Assembly: GCA_022767285.1 (NCBI GenBank)
Contig: JALENY010000001.1
Span: 62,001-126,000, forward strand
Direction of reading: 5' to 3'
Length of the DNA: 64,000 nucleotides
DNA from: Lachnospiraceae bacterium
GTDB lineage: Bacteria; Bacillota; Clostridia; Lachnospirales; Lachnospiraceae
Positions 16,022-25,187 of this stretch are shown piece by piece. Both the position numbers and the translations under genes were made by a program. The notes beneath the pieces were generated by a model. It made no database searches. It saw nothing but the letters and a program-made list of their open reading frames with translations, and had not been told where the DNA came from. Each line of letters opens with the position of its first letter. The first letter of the stretch is position 1.

Positions 16022-16735
16022 TTATTTTCTTGTCCGCAAAACCACAAAATTAAAAGCGTCTGCCCGGAAATATTCCTCCGCATACACAAGGGGTTCACCG
16101 AACACATCATTTAAAATCAGCTTAAACTTCATCAACAGCGTTTCCTTTGGAATATTCAGAAGTTCTGCCAGCTTTTTATCCGCTTTTGCCGGAATCATCT
16201 CGGTTCTGCAAACACCGATGCTGATACCGCATTTTTTCTCAATGAAATCATAAATGGAGATGTTCTCATCCATGTTCCCCAAAAATTCCTGGGCAATCCG
16301 GTTTGACATATAGTCTGTCGTAAAAGCCACCGGCATATCATCCGCCAGACGCACCCTGGAGCACACCAGCACATCCATTCCCTCGCGAACGCCCAGCCTG
16401 TCCGCAATCTGCCTGTCCGCCTGCGCCAGAATCTTCTGGAAACCGGCTGTCCCCGGAACATGGCCGTTTGCTCTTATCATCTCGGTCACACCCAGATTGT
16501 AATTCATAACATTTTCAATATTGTCCATCTCACAGGACACAAAAGTACCTTTTCCCTGGATGGCATACACTCTTCCCTCTGTTTTTAAGCTGTTCAGTGC
16601 TTCCCGTAGGGTAAGACGGCTAACACCAAGCATTTTTGACAGTTCCGCTTCCGACGGAAGCTTTTCTCCCGCTTTCAACTGCTTTTCTTCAATATAATCA
16701 CGTATACTCTGACACGCATCTTTATAGTTTGCCAT
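16022..16735 (-). CDS. GntR family regulator (HutC-type effector domain)
   Basis: 237 aa. Winged helix at 1-70 (LPSEAELSKMLGVSRLTLREALNSLKTEGRVYAIQGKGTFVS) and a UTRA-type chorismate-lyase-fold effector domain at about 95-235 (VLVCSRVRLADDMPVAFTTDYM, EPLVYAEEYFRADAFNFVVLR). HutC-type members sense small, often sugar-phosphate ligands. The gene lies directly upstream of the shell operon in the same direction, and two TGGT...ACCA palindromes flank it, so it is the likely regulator of the microcompartment and of itself. ATG 16735 lacks a clear ribosome site. Confidence 0.9.
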   Translation of the reverse strand: MANYKDACQSIRDYIEEKQLKAGEKLPSEAELSKMLGVSRLTLREALNSLKTEGRVYAIQGKGTFVSCEMDNIENVMNYNLGVTEMIRANGHVPGTAGFQKILAQADRQIADRLGVREGMDVLVCSRVRLADDMPVAFTTDYMSNRIAQEFLGNMDENISIYDFIEKKCGISIGVCRTEMIPAKADKKLAELLNIPKETLLMKFKLILNDVFGEPLVYAEEYFRADAFNFVVLRTRK

Positions 16736-16770
16736 ATTATAATACTCTGCGTAATAGCGTGGTTTTTATT

Positions 16771-16790
16771 TCATGGTTCTGACACCATGA
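16771..16790. promoter_or_regulatory. Second candidate GntR operator
   Basis: TCATGGT-TCTGAC-ACCATGA, 7-bp perfect arms, about 36 bp upstream of the GntR start. It shares ATGGT/ACCAT with the palindrome at 15941-15959, but the spacing differs. Confidence 0.4.
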
Positions 16791-16863
16791 TTCTGTTTTT
16801 ATGGCTCTTTTTTCTATTTTTTCCAGTGCTATCTGTCCGCAGTTTCTCCTATAATTGTGATAG

Positions 16864-17352
16864 TTAATTCTTTTTGTAAGTGGTAAAAACATATTCCAGG
16901 TCAAAATAGGTTTGCTCTTCACTTTGATCTGTTCTTATCCAATCCGGCATCTGATCCAGGTTCGGGAAAAAAGAATCCGCTTCATAGGCGAAATCAATTT
17001 TTGTCACATACGCCGTATCGCAGTAAGGCAGCAGCAGCTTATAGACGCTGTCTCCGCCAATGCAGTAAACGTCATCTGCGGGATATTTTTTAACTTCATC
17101 CAGAAGCTCACCAAGATCGTGCACCACTACAACACCTTTTGGCCTGTAATCCTTGTTTCTGGTCAGAACAATATTGATTCTGTTTTTCAGAGGCTGTCCG
17201 TTGGGAAAGCTCTCAAGTGTCTTTCGCCCCATCACAACCACTTTGTTCACTGTTTTTGTACGAAAAAATTTCATATCGGCCGGGATACTCACAAGCAGCT
17301 TGTTGTCCTTTCCTATGGCCCAGTTTTTGTCTGCAGCTACAATTAAATTCAT
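16864..17352 (-). CDS. dfrA: Dihydrofolate reductase
   Basis: 162-aa NADPH-dependent DHFR regenerating tetrahydrofolate for thymidylate, purine and one-carbon metabolism. Motifs: IVAADKNWAIGKDNKLLVSIPADMKFF with the folate-binding acidic residue at D27, VVVMGRKTLESFP, and the CIGGDSVY nucleotide-binding turn. It lies 100 bp behind thyA on the same strand; the two enzymes act consecutively (thymidylate synthase produces the dihydrofolate). Confidence 0.95.
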   Translation of the reverse strand: MNLIVAADKNWAIGKDNKLLVSIPADMKFFRTKTVNKVVVMGRKTLESFPNGQPLKNRINIVLTRNKDYRPKGVVVVHDLGELLDEVKKYPADDVYCIGGDSVYKLLLPYCDTAYVTKIDFAYEADSFFPNLDQMPDWIRTDQSEEQTYFDLEYVFTTYKKN

Positions 17353-17452
17353 CTCTCCTTCTCCTCAAATCATCCCTTTATTTATACTGCTCTCATCCTG
17401 CACTGCGATTGTTTTTCTACTCCTCTTGATCGAAATCGGCAATCTCTTCCCC

Positions 17453-18304
17453 TTATACAGCAATCGGAATATTTTTAACCTGGGGTCCTGCCACATAGTT
17501 TTCTACAATCAGATCAGCTGTCGTAAAATCATAAAAATTCCTGATCTCCGGATTCAGCGTCACTTTCGGAGCATCGAAAGTCTCCCTTGTGATCAGTTCC
17601 TTTACAATCGGTATATGGCGATCATAAATATGCGCATCTGCAATGACATGTACAAATTCTCCAACATTCATATCGCATACTTGAGCAAACATCATGGTAA
17701 GAAGCGCATACTGACATACATTCCAGTTATTTGCCGCAAGGATATCCTGAGAACGCTGATTTAAAATAGTATTCAGGGTCAGGCGGTCCTCTCCCGGACG
17801 CTGCGTCACATTAAAGGTCATGGAGTAGGCACAGGGATAAAGAGCCATCTCACACAGATCCTGATGCACATATATATTCGTCATGATGCGCCGGCTGTAA
17901 GGATTGTTTTTCAGGTCATACAGCACCCGATCCACCTGATCAAACATGCCTTCTTTGTACTGATGTTTTACTCCCATCTGATATCCGTAGGCCTTTCCGA
18001 TGGAACCATTTTCATCTGCCCAGGCATCCCAGATGTGACTGTTCAAATCATGTACATTGTTGGACTTTTTCTGCCAGATCCACAGGATCTCATCCATACA
18101 GCTTTTCAGAGCAGTCTTCCGAAGTGTAATGGCCGGAAACTCATTTCTAAGATCATAGCGGTTTACCACTCCGAACTTTTTGATCGTATAAGCATATTCG
18201 CCAGTGTCCTCCCATCTCGGTCGTACTTTCTCCCCCTCTGTGCTGACACCATTGGCAATGATGTCCTGACACATGTCAATAAAAATCTTATCTGCAATAC
18301 TCAT
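17453..18304 (-). CDS. thyA: Thymidylate synthase
   Basis: 283-aa ThyA-type enzyme converting dUMP to dTMP with methylene-tetrahydrofolate. The active-site motif ALYPCAYSMTFNV places the nucleophile at C158, and RSQDILAANNWNVCQYALL is the dUMP/folate region. It is only distantly similar to the compact E. coli form in the N-terminal half. Start ATG 18304 with AGGAGAT upstream. Its promoter is at 18340-18368, and dfrA follows. Confidence 0.95.
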   Translation of the reverse strand: MSIADKIFIDMCQDIIANGVSTEGEKVRPRWEDTGEYAYTIKKFGVVNRYDLRNEFPAITLRKTALKSCMDEILWIWQKKSNNVHDLNSHIWDAWADENGSIGKAYGYQMGVKHQYKEGMFDQVDRVLYDLKNNPYSRRIMTNIYVHQDLCEMALYPCAYSMTFNVTQRPGEDRLTLNTILNQRSQDILAANNWNVCQYALLTMMFAQVCDMNVGEFVHVIADAHIYDRHIPIVKELITRETFDAPKVTLNPEIRNFYDFTTADLIVENYVAGPQVKNIPIAV

Positions 18305-18339
18305 ATTCTAATCTCCTAACAGGTGCAATACTACATTTT

Positions 18340-18368
18340 ATTATAATACAGGGTATTAGGGAACGCAA
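18340..18368 (-). promoter_or_regulatory. Promoter of thyA-dfrA
   Basis: Minus-strand -35 TTGCGT (18363-18368), 17-bp spacer, -10 TATAAT (18340-18345). Confidence 0.6.
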
Positions 18369-18430
18369 GGCAGAAAAAATGTCAAAAAAACCGCAAAAAC
18401 TACTATTTGCGGCCGAATGATCACGGTATT

Positions 18431-18461
18431 TAAAAAGGTGAGGTATCACAATCACCTCACC
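18431..18461 (-). terminator. Terminator overlapping the acyP stop codon
   Basis: Perfect 8-bp stem GGTGAGGT (18437-18444) / ACCTCACC (18454-18461), followed on the minus strand by TTTTTAAA. It begins within the last codons of acyP. Confidence 0.75.
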
Positions 18462-18721
18462 CGAAAACCATTCTCTTCCTTCAGCGGAAGATTCCGTTTG
18501 CTGATGTAATCAATACGTATCCAACGGTGGGACTGCAGTCTCAAAATCAACCGATCGATATCTTCCTCAGTCCCCTGAACTTCCATCGTCACTCTGCCGT
18601 CCCAGTCATTGCTTACCCAGCCGGTCAAACCCAGCAGATCCGCAGCATATTTCGCATTATAGCGAAAACCCACGCCCTGCACCCTTCCGGTAAATGTGTA
18701 CTGTCGTCGTATTTTCTCCAT
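18452..18721 (-). CDS. acyP: Acylphosphatase
   Basis: 89-aa ferredoxin-like alpha/beta sandwich enzyme hydrolysing acyl phosphates such as acetyl phosphate or carbamoyl phosphate. The signature GRVQGVGFR with catalytic R20 and the GWVSNDWDG stretch with catalytic N38 are intact. The length is standard. It lies 160 bp downstream of copA on the same strand and ends in an intrinsic terminator. Confidence 0.93.
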   Translation of the reverse strand: MEKIRRQYTFTGRVQGVGFRYNAKYAADLLGLTGWVSNDWDGRVTMEVQGTEEDIDRLILRLQSHRWIRIDYISKRNLPLKEENGFRVR

Positions 18722-18881
18722 AATCTCAGCTCCTCTGCTATATACATACTCTTCCGGATCAGACCATCATCATACAACTTTCCTATTTTACTCTAACAGT
18801 TCCAAACATTCAGACCTGTTCTGTCAGCAGTTTTTCCCATATTTCCGGATGCCCTGCTGAGCATTCCCCCGGATATTTGGT

Positions 18882-21413
18882 CTACTCTACGGAAACCACC
18901 TCATACTCCTGTGCTTCCACTGTGCTTTTCAGTACTTCATCAGAGATTTCCGCATTTAATTTAACTACTGCGGTGCCGGTTTCATGGCTCACAATCGCTT
19001 CATCTACTTCCGGAAGTGCCTCCAACACTTTTTTTACACGGCCTGAGCAGTGTCCGCACATCATACCATTGATTTTCATTGTTCTTTCCATCTCTTTTTT
19101 CTCCTTAGCTCTTTTTGTTTTTATTTTTTTGTCTCTGCGCGCGTCATACACAGAGAAGATATTCAGTCTCAATGCATTTGTCACTACGCAAAAACTGGAT
19201 AAACCCATGGCTGCCGCACCAAACATGGGATTCAACTGCCATCCCAATACCGGTATAAAAACTCCGGCGGCAAGAGGAATCCCGATACAGTTATAGAAAA
19301 ATGCCCAGAACAGATTCTGATGAATGTTTCTCAACGTCGCACGACTTAAGCGAATAGAAGCCGGAACGTCACTGAGACGGCTTTTCATGAGAACGATGTC
19401 CGCTGCGTCAATAGCGATATCCGTACCTGCACCGATAGCGATTCCCATATCAGCTCTCGTAAGAGCAGGCGCATCGTTTATGCCGTCACCCACCATGGCA
19501 ACTTTTCCTTTTTTCTTCAGAGTACGGATCACGCTTTCTTTTCCTTCAGGCAGAACACCGGCAATCACTTCGTCAACACCTGCCTGCGCGCCGATGGATC
19601 TGGCGGTACGCTCGTTATCACCCGTCAGCATGACTACCTGAATACCCATATTCTGTAATTCTTTTACCGCACGTGGGCTGTCCTCCTTAATCACATCCGC
19701 CACCGCAATCACACCGATCAGTTCACTGTCCACACTGAAAAACAGAGGTGTTTTCCCTTCTCCGGAAAAAGCCTGTGCTTTCTGCTCTGCCTCCGGGGAC
19801 ACATCAGCATTTTTCTGAATGAATTTCAGATTGCCTCCGGCAAGTTTTTTTGATTCCCTGATGCCCGTAAGACCATTTCCCGGAACGGCCTGAAAATCAG
19901 AGATTTCTTTTTCCAGCAGTTTCCGTTCTTTTGCAAGTTCTATGATTGCCCTGGCCAGCGGGTGCTCACTTTTCTGCTCCAGCCCATAGGCCACATCCAA
20001 CAATTCATCCTCCGAGTGACCGTCCAGCGGGCAAATATCTGTAACTTTCGGTTCTCCGCTGGTGATGGTCCCGGTTTTATCCAGCGCAACGATCTGCACC
20101 TTTCCGGCTTCCTCCAGAGAAACAGCCGTCTTAAACATGATACCGTTCTTCGCTCCCATGCCGTTGCCCACCATGATCGCTACCGGTGTGGCAAGGCCCA
20201 GGGCACAGGGGCAGCTGATCACCAGCACTGAGATACCTCTTGCCAACGCAAATCCCACAGTCTGTCCCGCAAGCAGCCACACAATCATGGTGATCACGGC
20301 AATCATGATGACCGTCGGTACAAAGACTCCGGATACTTTATCTGCGATTTTGGCAATGGGTGCCTTTGTGGCAGCCGCATCACTGACCATCTGAATGATC
20401 TGGGACAGCGTCGTATCCTCTCCCACTCTGGTGGCCTTACACTTCAGATAACCGGACTGATTCACAGTAGCTGCTGAAACCTGGTCCCCGACTTCCTTAT
20501 CCACCGGAATGCTCTCTCCCGTCAGGGCCGATTCGTTTACTGCACTGTGTCCCTCAACCACAGTACCGTCTACAGGTATATTTTCACCCGGCCGCACTGC
20601 AAATATGTCACCGATCCGTACCTGGTCGATACCCACTTCCACTTCACGGCCACCACGAATCAGCGTTGCCGTTTTCGGTGCCAGCTTCATCAGGCTTTTC
20701 AGCGCATCTGTTGTCTTTCCCTTGGATCGTGCTTCCAGCATTTTTCCCACGGTGATCAGTGTCAGAATCATGGCCGCCGACTCAAAATAGAATTCGTGCA
20801 TGTACGCCATTACCGCATCTGCGTTCCCATGAACCTGTGCATCCGTCATGGCAAAAAGTGCATACAGACTATAGACAAAGGAAGCCCCGGATCCCAGAGC
20901 CACCAGGGTATCCATATTCGGTGCCCTGTGTATGAGGCCATTCCATCCGTTTACAAAAAACTTCTTATTAATAACCATAATTGCAATCGTAAAAAGCAGC
21001 TGCACCAGTCCCATGGCAATATGATTACCGTCAAAAAATGAAGGAAGGGGCCAATCCCACATCATATGTCCCATGGAAACATACATCAGGGGAACCAAAA
21101 GAACCAATGAGGCAATCAGTCGCCTTCTCAGTGCCGGTGTCTCCCGGTCTTTGAGCATATCTTCATATTCCAGTGCCATGTTTTTCCCGCTCTGCGCGGA
21201 GCCGGCACCGTCTGTCCCTTTCTTTTCTGCGCCGTAACCGGCCTTTTTCACCGCAGCAATGATCTGCTCCGGAGATGCTGTCCCCTCTACACCCATAGAG
21301 TTTGTCAGCAGACTGACCGAACATGTTGTCACGCCCGGCACTCCCGAAACAGCCTTTTCCACCTGCGCGCTGCAGGTTGCACAGCTCATACCGGTAACTT
21401 TATATTGTTCCAA
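18882..21413 (-). CDS. copA: Copper-exporting P1B-type ATPase with C-terminal HMA domain
   Basis: About 843 aa. Order: N-terminal heavy-metal-associated domain (GMSCATC), eight membrane segments including the [11 protein letters not shown] ion-binding site, phosphorylation motif [19 protein letters not shown] hinge, then a second HMA domain at the extreme C-terminus (GMMCGHC) where most CopA proteins have none. It exports Cu(I) using ATP. The chosen start is TTG 21413, seven bases after AAAGGGG; ATG codons upstream at 21440 and 21476 have no ribosome site. It follows csoR by about 150 bp and should be induced by copper. The C-terminal domain looks like a fused CopZ chaperone. Confidence 0.93.
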   Translation of the reverse strand: MEQYKVTGMSCATCSAQVEKAVSGVPGVTTCSVSLLTNSMGVEGTASPEQIIAAVKKAGYGAEKKGTDGAGSAQSGKNMALEYEDMLKDRETPALRRRLIASLVLLVPLMYVSMGHMMWDWPLPSFFDGNHIAMGLVQLLFTIAIMVINKKFFVNGWNGLIHRAPNMDTLVALGSGASFVYSLYALFAMTDAQVHGNADAVMAYMHEFYFESAAMILTLITVGKMLEARSKGKTTDALKSLMKLAPKTATLIRGGREVEVGIDQVRIGDIFAVRPGENIPVDGTVVEGHSAVNESALTGESIPVDKEVGDQVSAATVNQSGYLKCKATRVGEDTTLSQIIQMVSDAAATKAPIAKIADKVSGVFVPTVIMIAVITMIVWLLAGQTVGFALARGISVLVISCPCALGLATPVAIMVGNGMGAKNGIMFKTAVSLEEAGKVQIVALDKTGTITSGEPKVTDICPLDGHSEDELLDVAYGLEQKSEHPLARAIIELAKERKLLEKEISDFQAVPGNGLTGIRESKKLAGGNLKFIQKNADVSPEAEQKAQAFSGEGKTPLFFSVDSELIGVIAVADVIKEDSPRAVKELQNMGIQVVMLTGDNERTARSIGAQAGVDEVIAGVLPEGKESVIRTLKKKGKVAMVGDGINDAPALTRADMGIAIGAGTDIAIDAADIVLMKSRLSDVPASIRLSRATLRNIHQNLFWAFFYNCIGIPLAAGVFIPVLGWQLNPMFGAAAMGLSSFCVVTNALRLNIFSVYDARRDKKIKTKRAKEKKEMERTMKINGMMCGHCSGRVKKVLEALPEVDEAIVSHETGTAVVKLNAEISDEVLKSTVEAQEYEVVSVE

Positions 21414-21566
21414 ACGAATCGCCCCTTTCTTCTTACTCATATAATACTGCTGTATGTGTTTTATCAGCGTTTCCACCGGCAGTCGGAAACTGCTTACGCA
21501 TTCTTCTTAACATTGCCGTGATCACAACAGTTTCTTCAGATCATAGAATACATGCATTTTCTTCCA

Positions 21567-21878
21567 TTATTTCATCAGTTTTCCGAGTGTATTTACCAGC
21601 TCATCGATAGTCTCGTCCTTGCCATCACGGATATCCTGAGCCACACAGGTTCGGATATGATTGGCAAGAAGCACTTTATTAAAACTGTTTAATGCCGCAT
21701 TGACCGCAGCCACCTGAATCAAGATATCCGTACAATACGCATCTTTCTCCAACATACCGCGGATACCCCGCACCTGACCTTCGATCCGGCTCAGCCGGTT
21801 GAGCAGATCCCGATATTCTTTATCCGAACGCTCTTTTGTTTTCCCGCAGCATCCACAGATTTCCCGGTTTTCTTTCAT
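21567..21878 (-). CDS. csoR: Copper-sensing repressor CsoR
   Basis: 103-aa DUF156/CsoR-family all-helical repressor. The Cu(I) ligands of the family are present as C49, H74 and C78 (YCTDI and NHIRTC). An extra N-terminal CGCCGK sequence adds cysteines. The apo-protein is expected to repress its own gene and copA, with release on Cu(I) binding. A matching operator lies inside the promoter spacer upstream (22021-22037). Confidence 0.93.
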   Translation of the reverse strand: MKENREICGCCGKTKERSDKEYRDLLNRLSRIEGQVRGIRGMLEKDAYCTDILIQVAAVNAALNSFNKVLLANHIRTCVAQDIRDGKDETIDELVNTLGKLMK

Positions 21879-21984
21879 AACTGAATCCTCCTGACCATCC
21901 GGCGTCTTTTGTCATCCTATGCCCTGGAAATCCAATGCTAGAAATCATTTGATCTTTCCTGACCTCCGACAATCCTTCGCCTTC

Positions 21985-22005
21985 AAATACCCCCACCAGG
22001 TATTT
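21985..22005. promoter_or_regulatory. Second CsoR-like inverted repeat
   Basis: AAATACC-N7-GGTATTT with C-rich centre, about 16 bp downstream of the main operator in the direction of csoR. It resembles the TACCC/GGGTA motif less well. Confidence 0.45.
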
Positions 22006-22015
22006 TCTGTCTTAT

Positions 22016-22044
22016 ATAATATACCCCAATAGGGTATTTTTCAA
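22016..22044 (-). promoter_or_regulatory. csoR-copA promoter with embedded CsoR operator
   Basis: Minus-strand -35 TTGAAA (22039-22044), 17-bp spacer, -10 TATTAT (22016-22021). The spacer contains ATACCC-N5-GGGTAT (22021-22037), the classic CsoR operator, so repressor binding would exclude RNA polymerase. Confidence 0.8.
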
Positions 22045-22345
22045 GTGTTATTTTTATTTTCCAATAATTTTCATACAGTTCCATAAGCTTAATCGTAATG
22101 GCAATCGTTTTCTGCAGATTACACTGAACAAGATACCTTTTTGAGAACTATTCAGGCAAATCCAATGTTCTGCTTGCATAGCTCTCAGAAAAAGAGTATT
22201 CTTTAATCACAGATGGGTAATGGGATATCTTTGACTCAATATTGAACCCAAAAAAACAGATCCATATGTGATATGACACTTTCACAAACGAATGTTTATT
22301 GCCTGGTGTAACATCAGGATTATATTTTCATGCTCGGAGGATTTT
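22045..22345. other. Intergenic, csoR to oxidoreductase
   Basis: About 300 bp without a gene. The only signal is a moderate plus-strand promoter for the oxidoreductase at 22299-22326 (TTGCCT, 16 bp, TATATT). No repeats or structured RNA recognised. Confidence 0.45.
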
Positions 22346-23323
22346 ATGCGATTAGGAGTAGTAGGAACCAATTTTATCACAGACTGGCTTCTGGAGGCAG
22401 CGGAAGAGATTCCGGAAATTCAGGTTCAGGCTGTTTTTTCCAGAAAGCAGGAAACGGGTGAAGCCTTTGCCAAAAAACACCGGATTCCGGAAGTCTATAC
22501 GGATTTTGAAGCATTTTTAAACGGACCTATTGACATTGTCTATGTGGCCACACCCACTTATGCACACTGCCGGCAGACGCTGGAAGCGCTGAAACACAAA
22601 AAACATGTGCTCTGTGAGAAAGTTATGGCTGTGAACGAACGGGAGGTTCAGTCCATGATCGACTGTGCCGGAGAGAATCAGGTGGTCCTTCTGGAAGCTA
22701 TGCGGCCGGATTTTGACCCGGCTCTGCAGATTTTATCAGCGAACCTTCCCCGAATTGGAAAACTTCGCCGGGTCACTTTGGAATACTGTCAGTATTCTTC
22801 CCGGTATGACAGATTCCGTGCAGGCGAAATCCTGAACGCTTTCAATCCGGCACTGTCTAATGCAGCTATTATGGACATCGGAGTATATTGTATTCATTCT
22901 CTGGTTCGCCTGTTTGGCGCACCAAAGAGTGTAAAAGCCTGCTCAACTATGCTTCATAACGGATTTGAGGGAAACGGCATTGTACTGATGCAATATGAAG
23001 ATATGATAGCCGAAGCGGTCTACTCCAAAATAGACCACTCGGTTCATCCCAGTGTATTTCAGGGCGAAGATGGTTCGATTACCGTCGATGTGATCAGCAA
23101 ACCGCAGAAGGTCGAACTGAACCTGCGGAACGGCCATCGGGAGCTTCTGCCATACACCCCTGTTAAAAATAATATGGTATATGAACTGAGAAAGCTGCTT
23201 GAATTAATCGAAAACCATCAATATAATCATCCTTACCTGACCCATTCCCTGAATGCCATCCGGGTTATGGATGAAGCGAGAAGGCAAAACGGGATCGTCT
23301 TCGATGCAGACATTCTTTCCTGA
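22346..23323 (+). CDS. Gfo/Idh/MocA family oxidoreductase
   Basis: 325 aa. N-terminal Rossmann fold MRLGVVGTNFITDWLL, the family motif CEKVMAVNEREVQSM (equivalent of the catalytic EKP lysine region) at about 93-107, and a C-terminal beta-sheet domain. It probably oxidises or reduces a sugar, inositol or related polyol with NAD(P)(H); the substrate cannot be told. The start at 22346 is chosen because GGAGG stands 7 nt upstream; an earlier in-frame ATG lacks one. Single gene, convergent with the glycerol cluster. Confidence 0.88.
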   Translation: MRLGVVGTNFITDWLLEAAEEIPEIQVQAVFSRKQETGEAFAKKHRIPEVYTDFEAFLNGPIDIVYVATPTYAHCRQTLEALKHKKHVLCEKVMAVNEREVQSMIDCAGENQVVLLEAMRPDFDPALQILSANLPRIGKLRRVTLEYCQYSSRYDRFRAGEILNAFNPALSNAAIMDIGVYCIHSLVRLFGAPKSVKACSTMLHNGFEGNGIVLMQYEDMIAEAVYSKIDHSVHPSVFQGEDGSITVDVISKPQKVELNLRNGHRELLPYTPVKNNMVYELRKLLELIENHQYNHPYLTHSLNAIRVMDEARRQNGIVFDADILS

Positions 23324-23357
23324 CATGCGAAGTTTCGAAATCCGGTAAAGGAGCATC

Positions 23358-23720
23358 TTATAAAAAGACATTTTTTGTTGCCACAATATTCACGCCGGTA
23401 CCGGACACATCAGCCAGGATCACATCCCCGATATGGACCGGTGCCGCTACCTCGATTTCCTTCAACGCCTTTACGCAGTCAAAAATTTTTTCTTTCGGAA
23501 TATCCTCATTTGTCTTAACAGATACCACAGCCGCACTTCCGCCCTTTACCCGCACAGTAGTGGTTACAATTCTTGTTGGGCTGGTCACTTCCTTTTTCGC
23601 ATAAACAGCACCTCTTTTACAAGTATTTCCAATTACTTTTGTGACTTTTCCTTCTTCCATCTCCACAGTCAAAGGACATCCCATCGGACAGTTGATACAA
23701 ATCAGTTTTTTCACTTCCAT
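23358..23720 (-). CDS. DUF1667 protein, glycerol-3-phosphate dehydrogenase accessory
   Basis: 120 aa with an N-terminal cysteine cluster (CINCPMGCPL plus NTCKRG) likely to bind an Fe-S cluster, then a small beta-rich domain. DUF1667 proteins are encoded next to GlpD-like and FAD oxidoreductase genes in clostridia, where they are thought to complete an anaerobic glycerol-3-phosphate dehydrogenase in place of GlpC. The start at 23720 follows AAAGGAGAG; an upstream ATG would overlap that site. Last gene of the glp operon. Confidence 0.88.
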   Translation of the reverse strand: MEVKKLICINCPMGCPLTVEMEEGKVTKVIGNTCKRGAVYAKKEVTSPTRIVTTTVRVKGGSAAVVSVKTNEDIPKEKIFDCVKALKEIEVAAPVHIGDVILADVSGTGVNIVATKNVFL

Positions 23721-23747
23721 CTTAATCTCTCTCCTTTCCACCGTTTA

Positions 23748-25106
23748 CTAATCTTTTTCGCACTGCGGTTCTATCTTAAGAGTTATCGTTTTCAGTTCCG
23801 GGAACTGCAGCAATTGCTCCTTTGTCAGAAGGATTTCTTCCATTTCTCCCGGCGCAAATATCTGCTTTTTCCTGTGAATCACTCTTTCTTCGTCAAAATA
23901 TGCACTCACATAGCTGTTTTTATATACACGGTCCACACGAAACCGTACTTTCAGCATTTCATCCATTCTTGCAGGATTGATTTTGCAGGGAACCGTATAG
24001 CGTACGCCTTCCGCAGCTGCAATGCGAATGGATTCCTGAACTGCTGCCGGAGCGGCGGGTGCCTCCTGAACTGCAGCTGAAATGCGGATTTCCTCCTGCG
24101 TCGCGGCAAATACAGAAATCTCCTCTGACCGTAAACCTTCTTTTACATAGATCGCCGCATGTTTTCCTGCTGCCGAAGCTTCTTCGGAGACATAGTCCAC
24201 CAGATCATGAACATGCAATACGTTTCCGCAGGCAAATACCCCCGAGATGTTTGTCTCAAGGCTCTCATTTACATTTGGGCCGGAGGTAATCAGATTCATT
24301 TCAACCCCCATTCCGCCTGAAAGTTCGTTTTCCGGAATAAGGCCAACAGAAAGAAGCAGGGTGTCGCAGGAATAGAACTCTTCGGTTCCCGGAATCGGCT
24401 TCCCTTTACCGTCAACTTCCGCCAACGTAACTCCTTCTATACGTTGTTTCCCCTTAATGTCCACAACTGTATGACTCAGCTTCAGAGGAATGCCATAATC
24501 ATCCAGACACTGAACAATATTTCGTTTCAGGCCCCCGGAATAAGGCATCAGTTCTGCCACTACCTTTACTTTGGCGCCCTCAAGGGTCATTCTCCGTGCC
24601 ATGATCAGCCCTATATCACCGGAGCCCAGGATAACCACTTCCCGGCCCGGCAGATATCCTTCCATATTGACCAGCCTCTGTGCCGTACCGGCCGAAAAAA
24701 TGCCGGCCGGCCGGTAACCCGGAATATTCAGCGCTCCTCTGGAACGTTCGCGGCAACCCATGGCCAGTATGATGGCTTTTGCCTGAATCTCAAATACACC
24801 TTCTGTCCGATTCATAGCAGTCACGACCTTATCACCACTGATTTCCATAACCATTGTGTTGAGTTTATACTCTATGTCAAGTTCTTTGACCCGGTCGATA
24901 AACCTGCCCGCATACTCCGGTCCGGTCAATTCCTCATGAAATGTGTGCAATCCGAAACCATTGTGAATGCACTGATTCAAAATACCGCCAAGTTCTTTAT
25001 CCCTCTCCAGAATCAAAATACGTTCAATGCCATTTTCTCTGGCAGAAACAGCAGCTGAAAGACCTGCCGGTCCTCCGCCGATTATCAAAATATCATAGGA
25101 TTTCAC
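23748..25106 (-). CDS. NAD(P)/FAD-dependent oxidoreductase of the glp operon
   Basis: 452 aa. FAD-binding IIGGGPAGLSAAVSA at 7-21 and a second dinucleotide fold with ILGSGDIGLIMARRM, in the style of the pyridine nucleotide-disulfide family. The closing motif GVFACGNVLHVHDLVDYV positions the FAD. Together with the GlpD-like and DUF1667 proteins it probably moves electrons from glycerol-3-phosphate to NAD+ or another carrier. Odd feature: residues 332-367 form an Ala/Gln/Glu-rich insertion containing a near repeat (AATQEEIRISAA, then AAVQESIRIAAA) before the C-terminal domain. Confidence 0.9.
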   Translation of the reverse strand: MKSYDILIIGGGPAGLSAAVSARENGIERILILERDKELGGILNQCIHNGFGLHTFHEELTGPEYAGRFIDRVKELDIEYKLNTMVMEISGDKVVTAMNRTEGVFEIQAKAIILAMGCRERSRGALNIPGYRPAGIFSAGTAQRLVNMEGYLPGREVVILGSGDIGLIMARRMTLEGAKVKVVAELMPYSGGLKRNIVQCLDDYGIPLKLSHTVVDIKGKQRIEGVTLAEVDGKGKPIPGTEEFYSCDTLLLSVGLIPENELSGGMGVEMNLITSGPNVNESLETNISGVFACGNVLHVHDLVDYVSEEASAAGKHAAIYVKEGLRSEEISVFAATQEEIRISAAVQEAPAAPAAVQESIRIAAAEGVRYTVPCKINPARMDEMLKVRFRVDRVYKNSYVSAYFDEERVIHRKKQIFAPGEMEEILLTKEQLLQFPELKTITLKIEPQCEKD

Positions 25107-25187
25107 CCCATTACCTCCTTCTTATCTAACAGCAACTTTCCATGATCCATCGAATCAATTTTTTTGTTTCGATTTTTATAAACTCGT

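Noticed and set aside
16737..16922. 61-codon minus-strand frame between dfrA and the GntR gene
   Set aside because: Overlaps the dfrA 3' end and the candidate operator; basic, low-complexity product without a domain.
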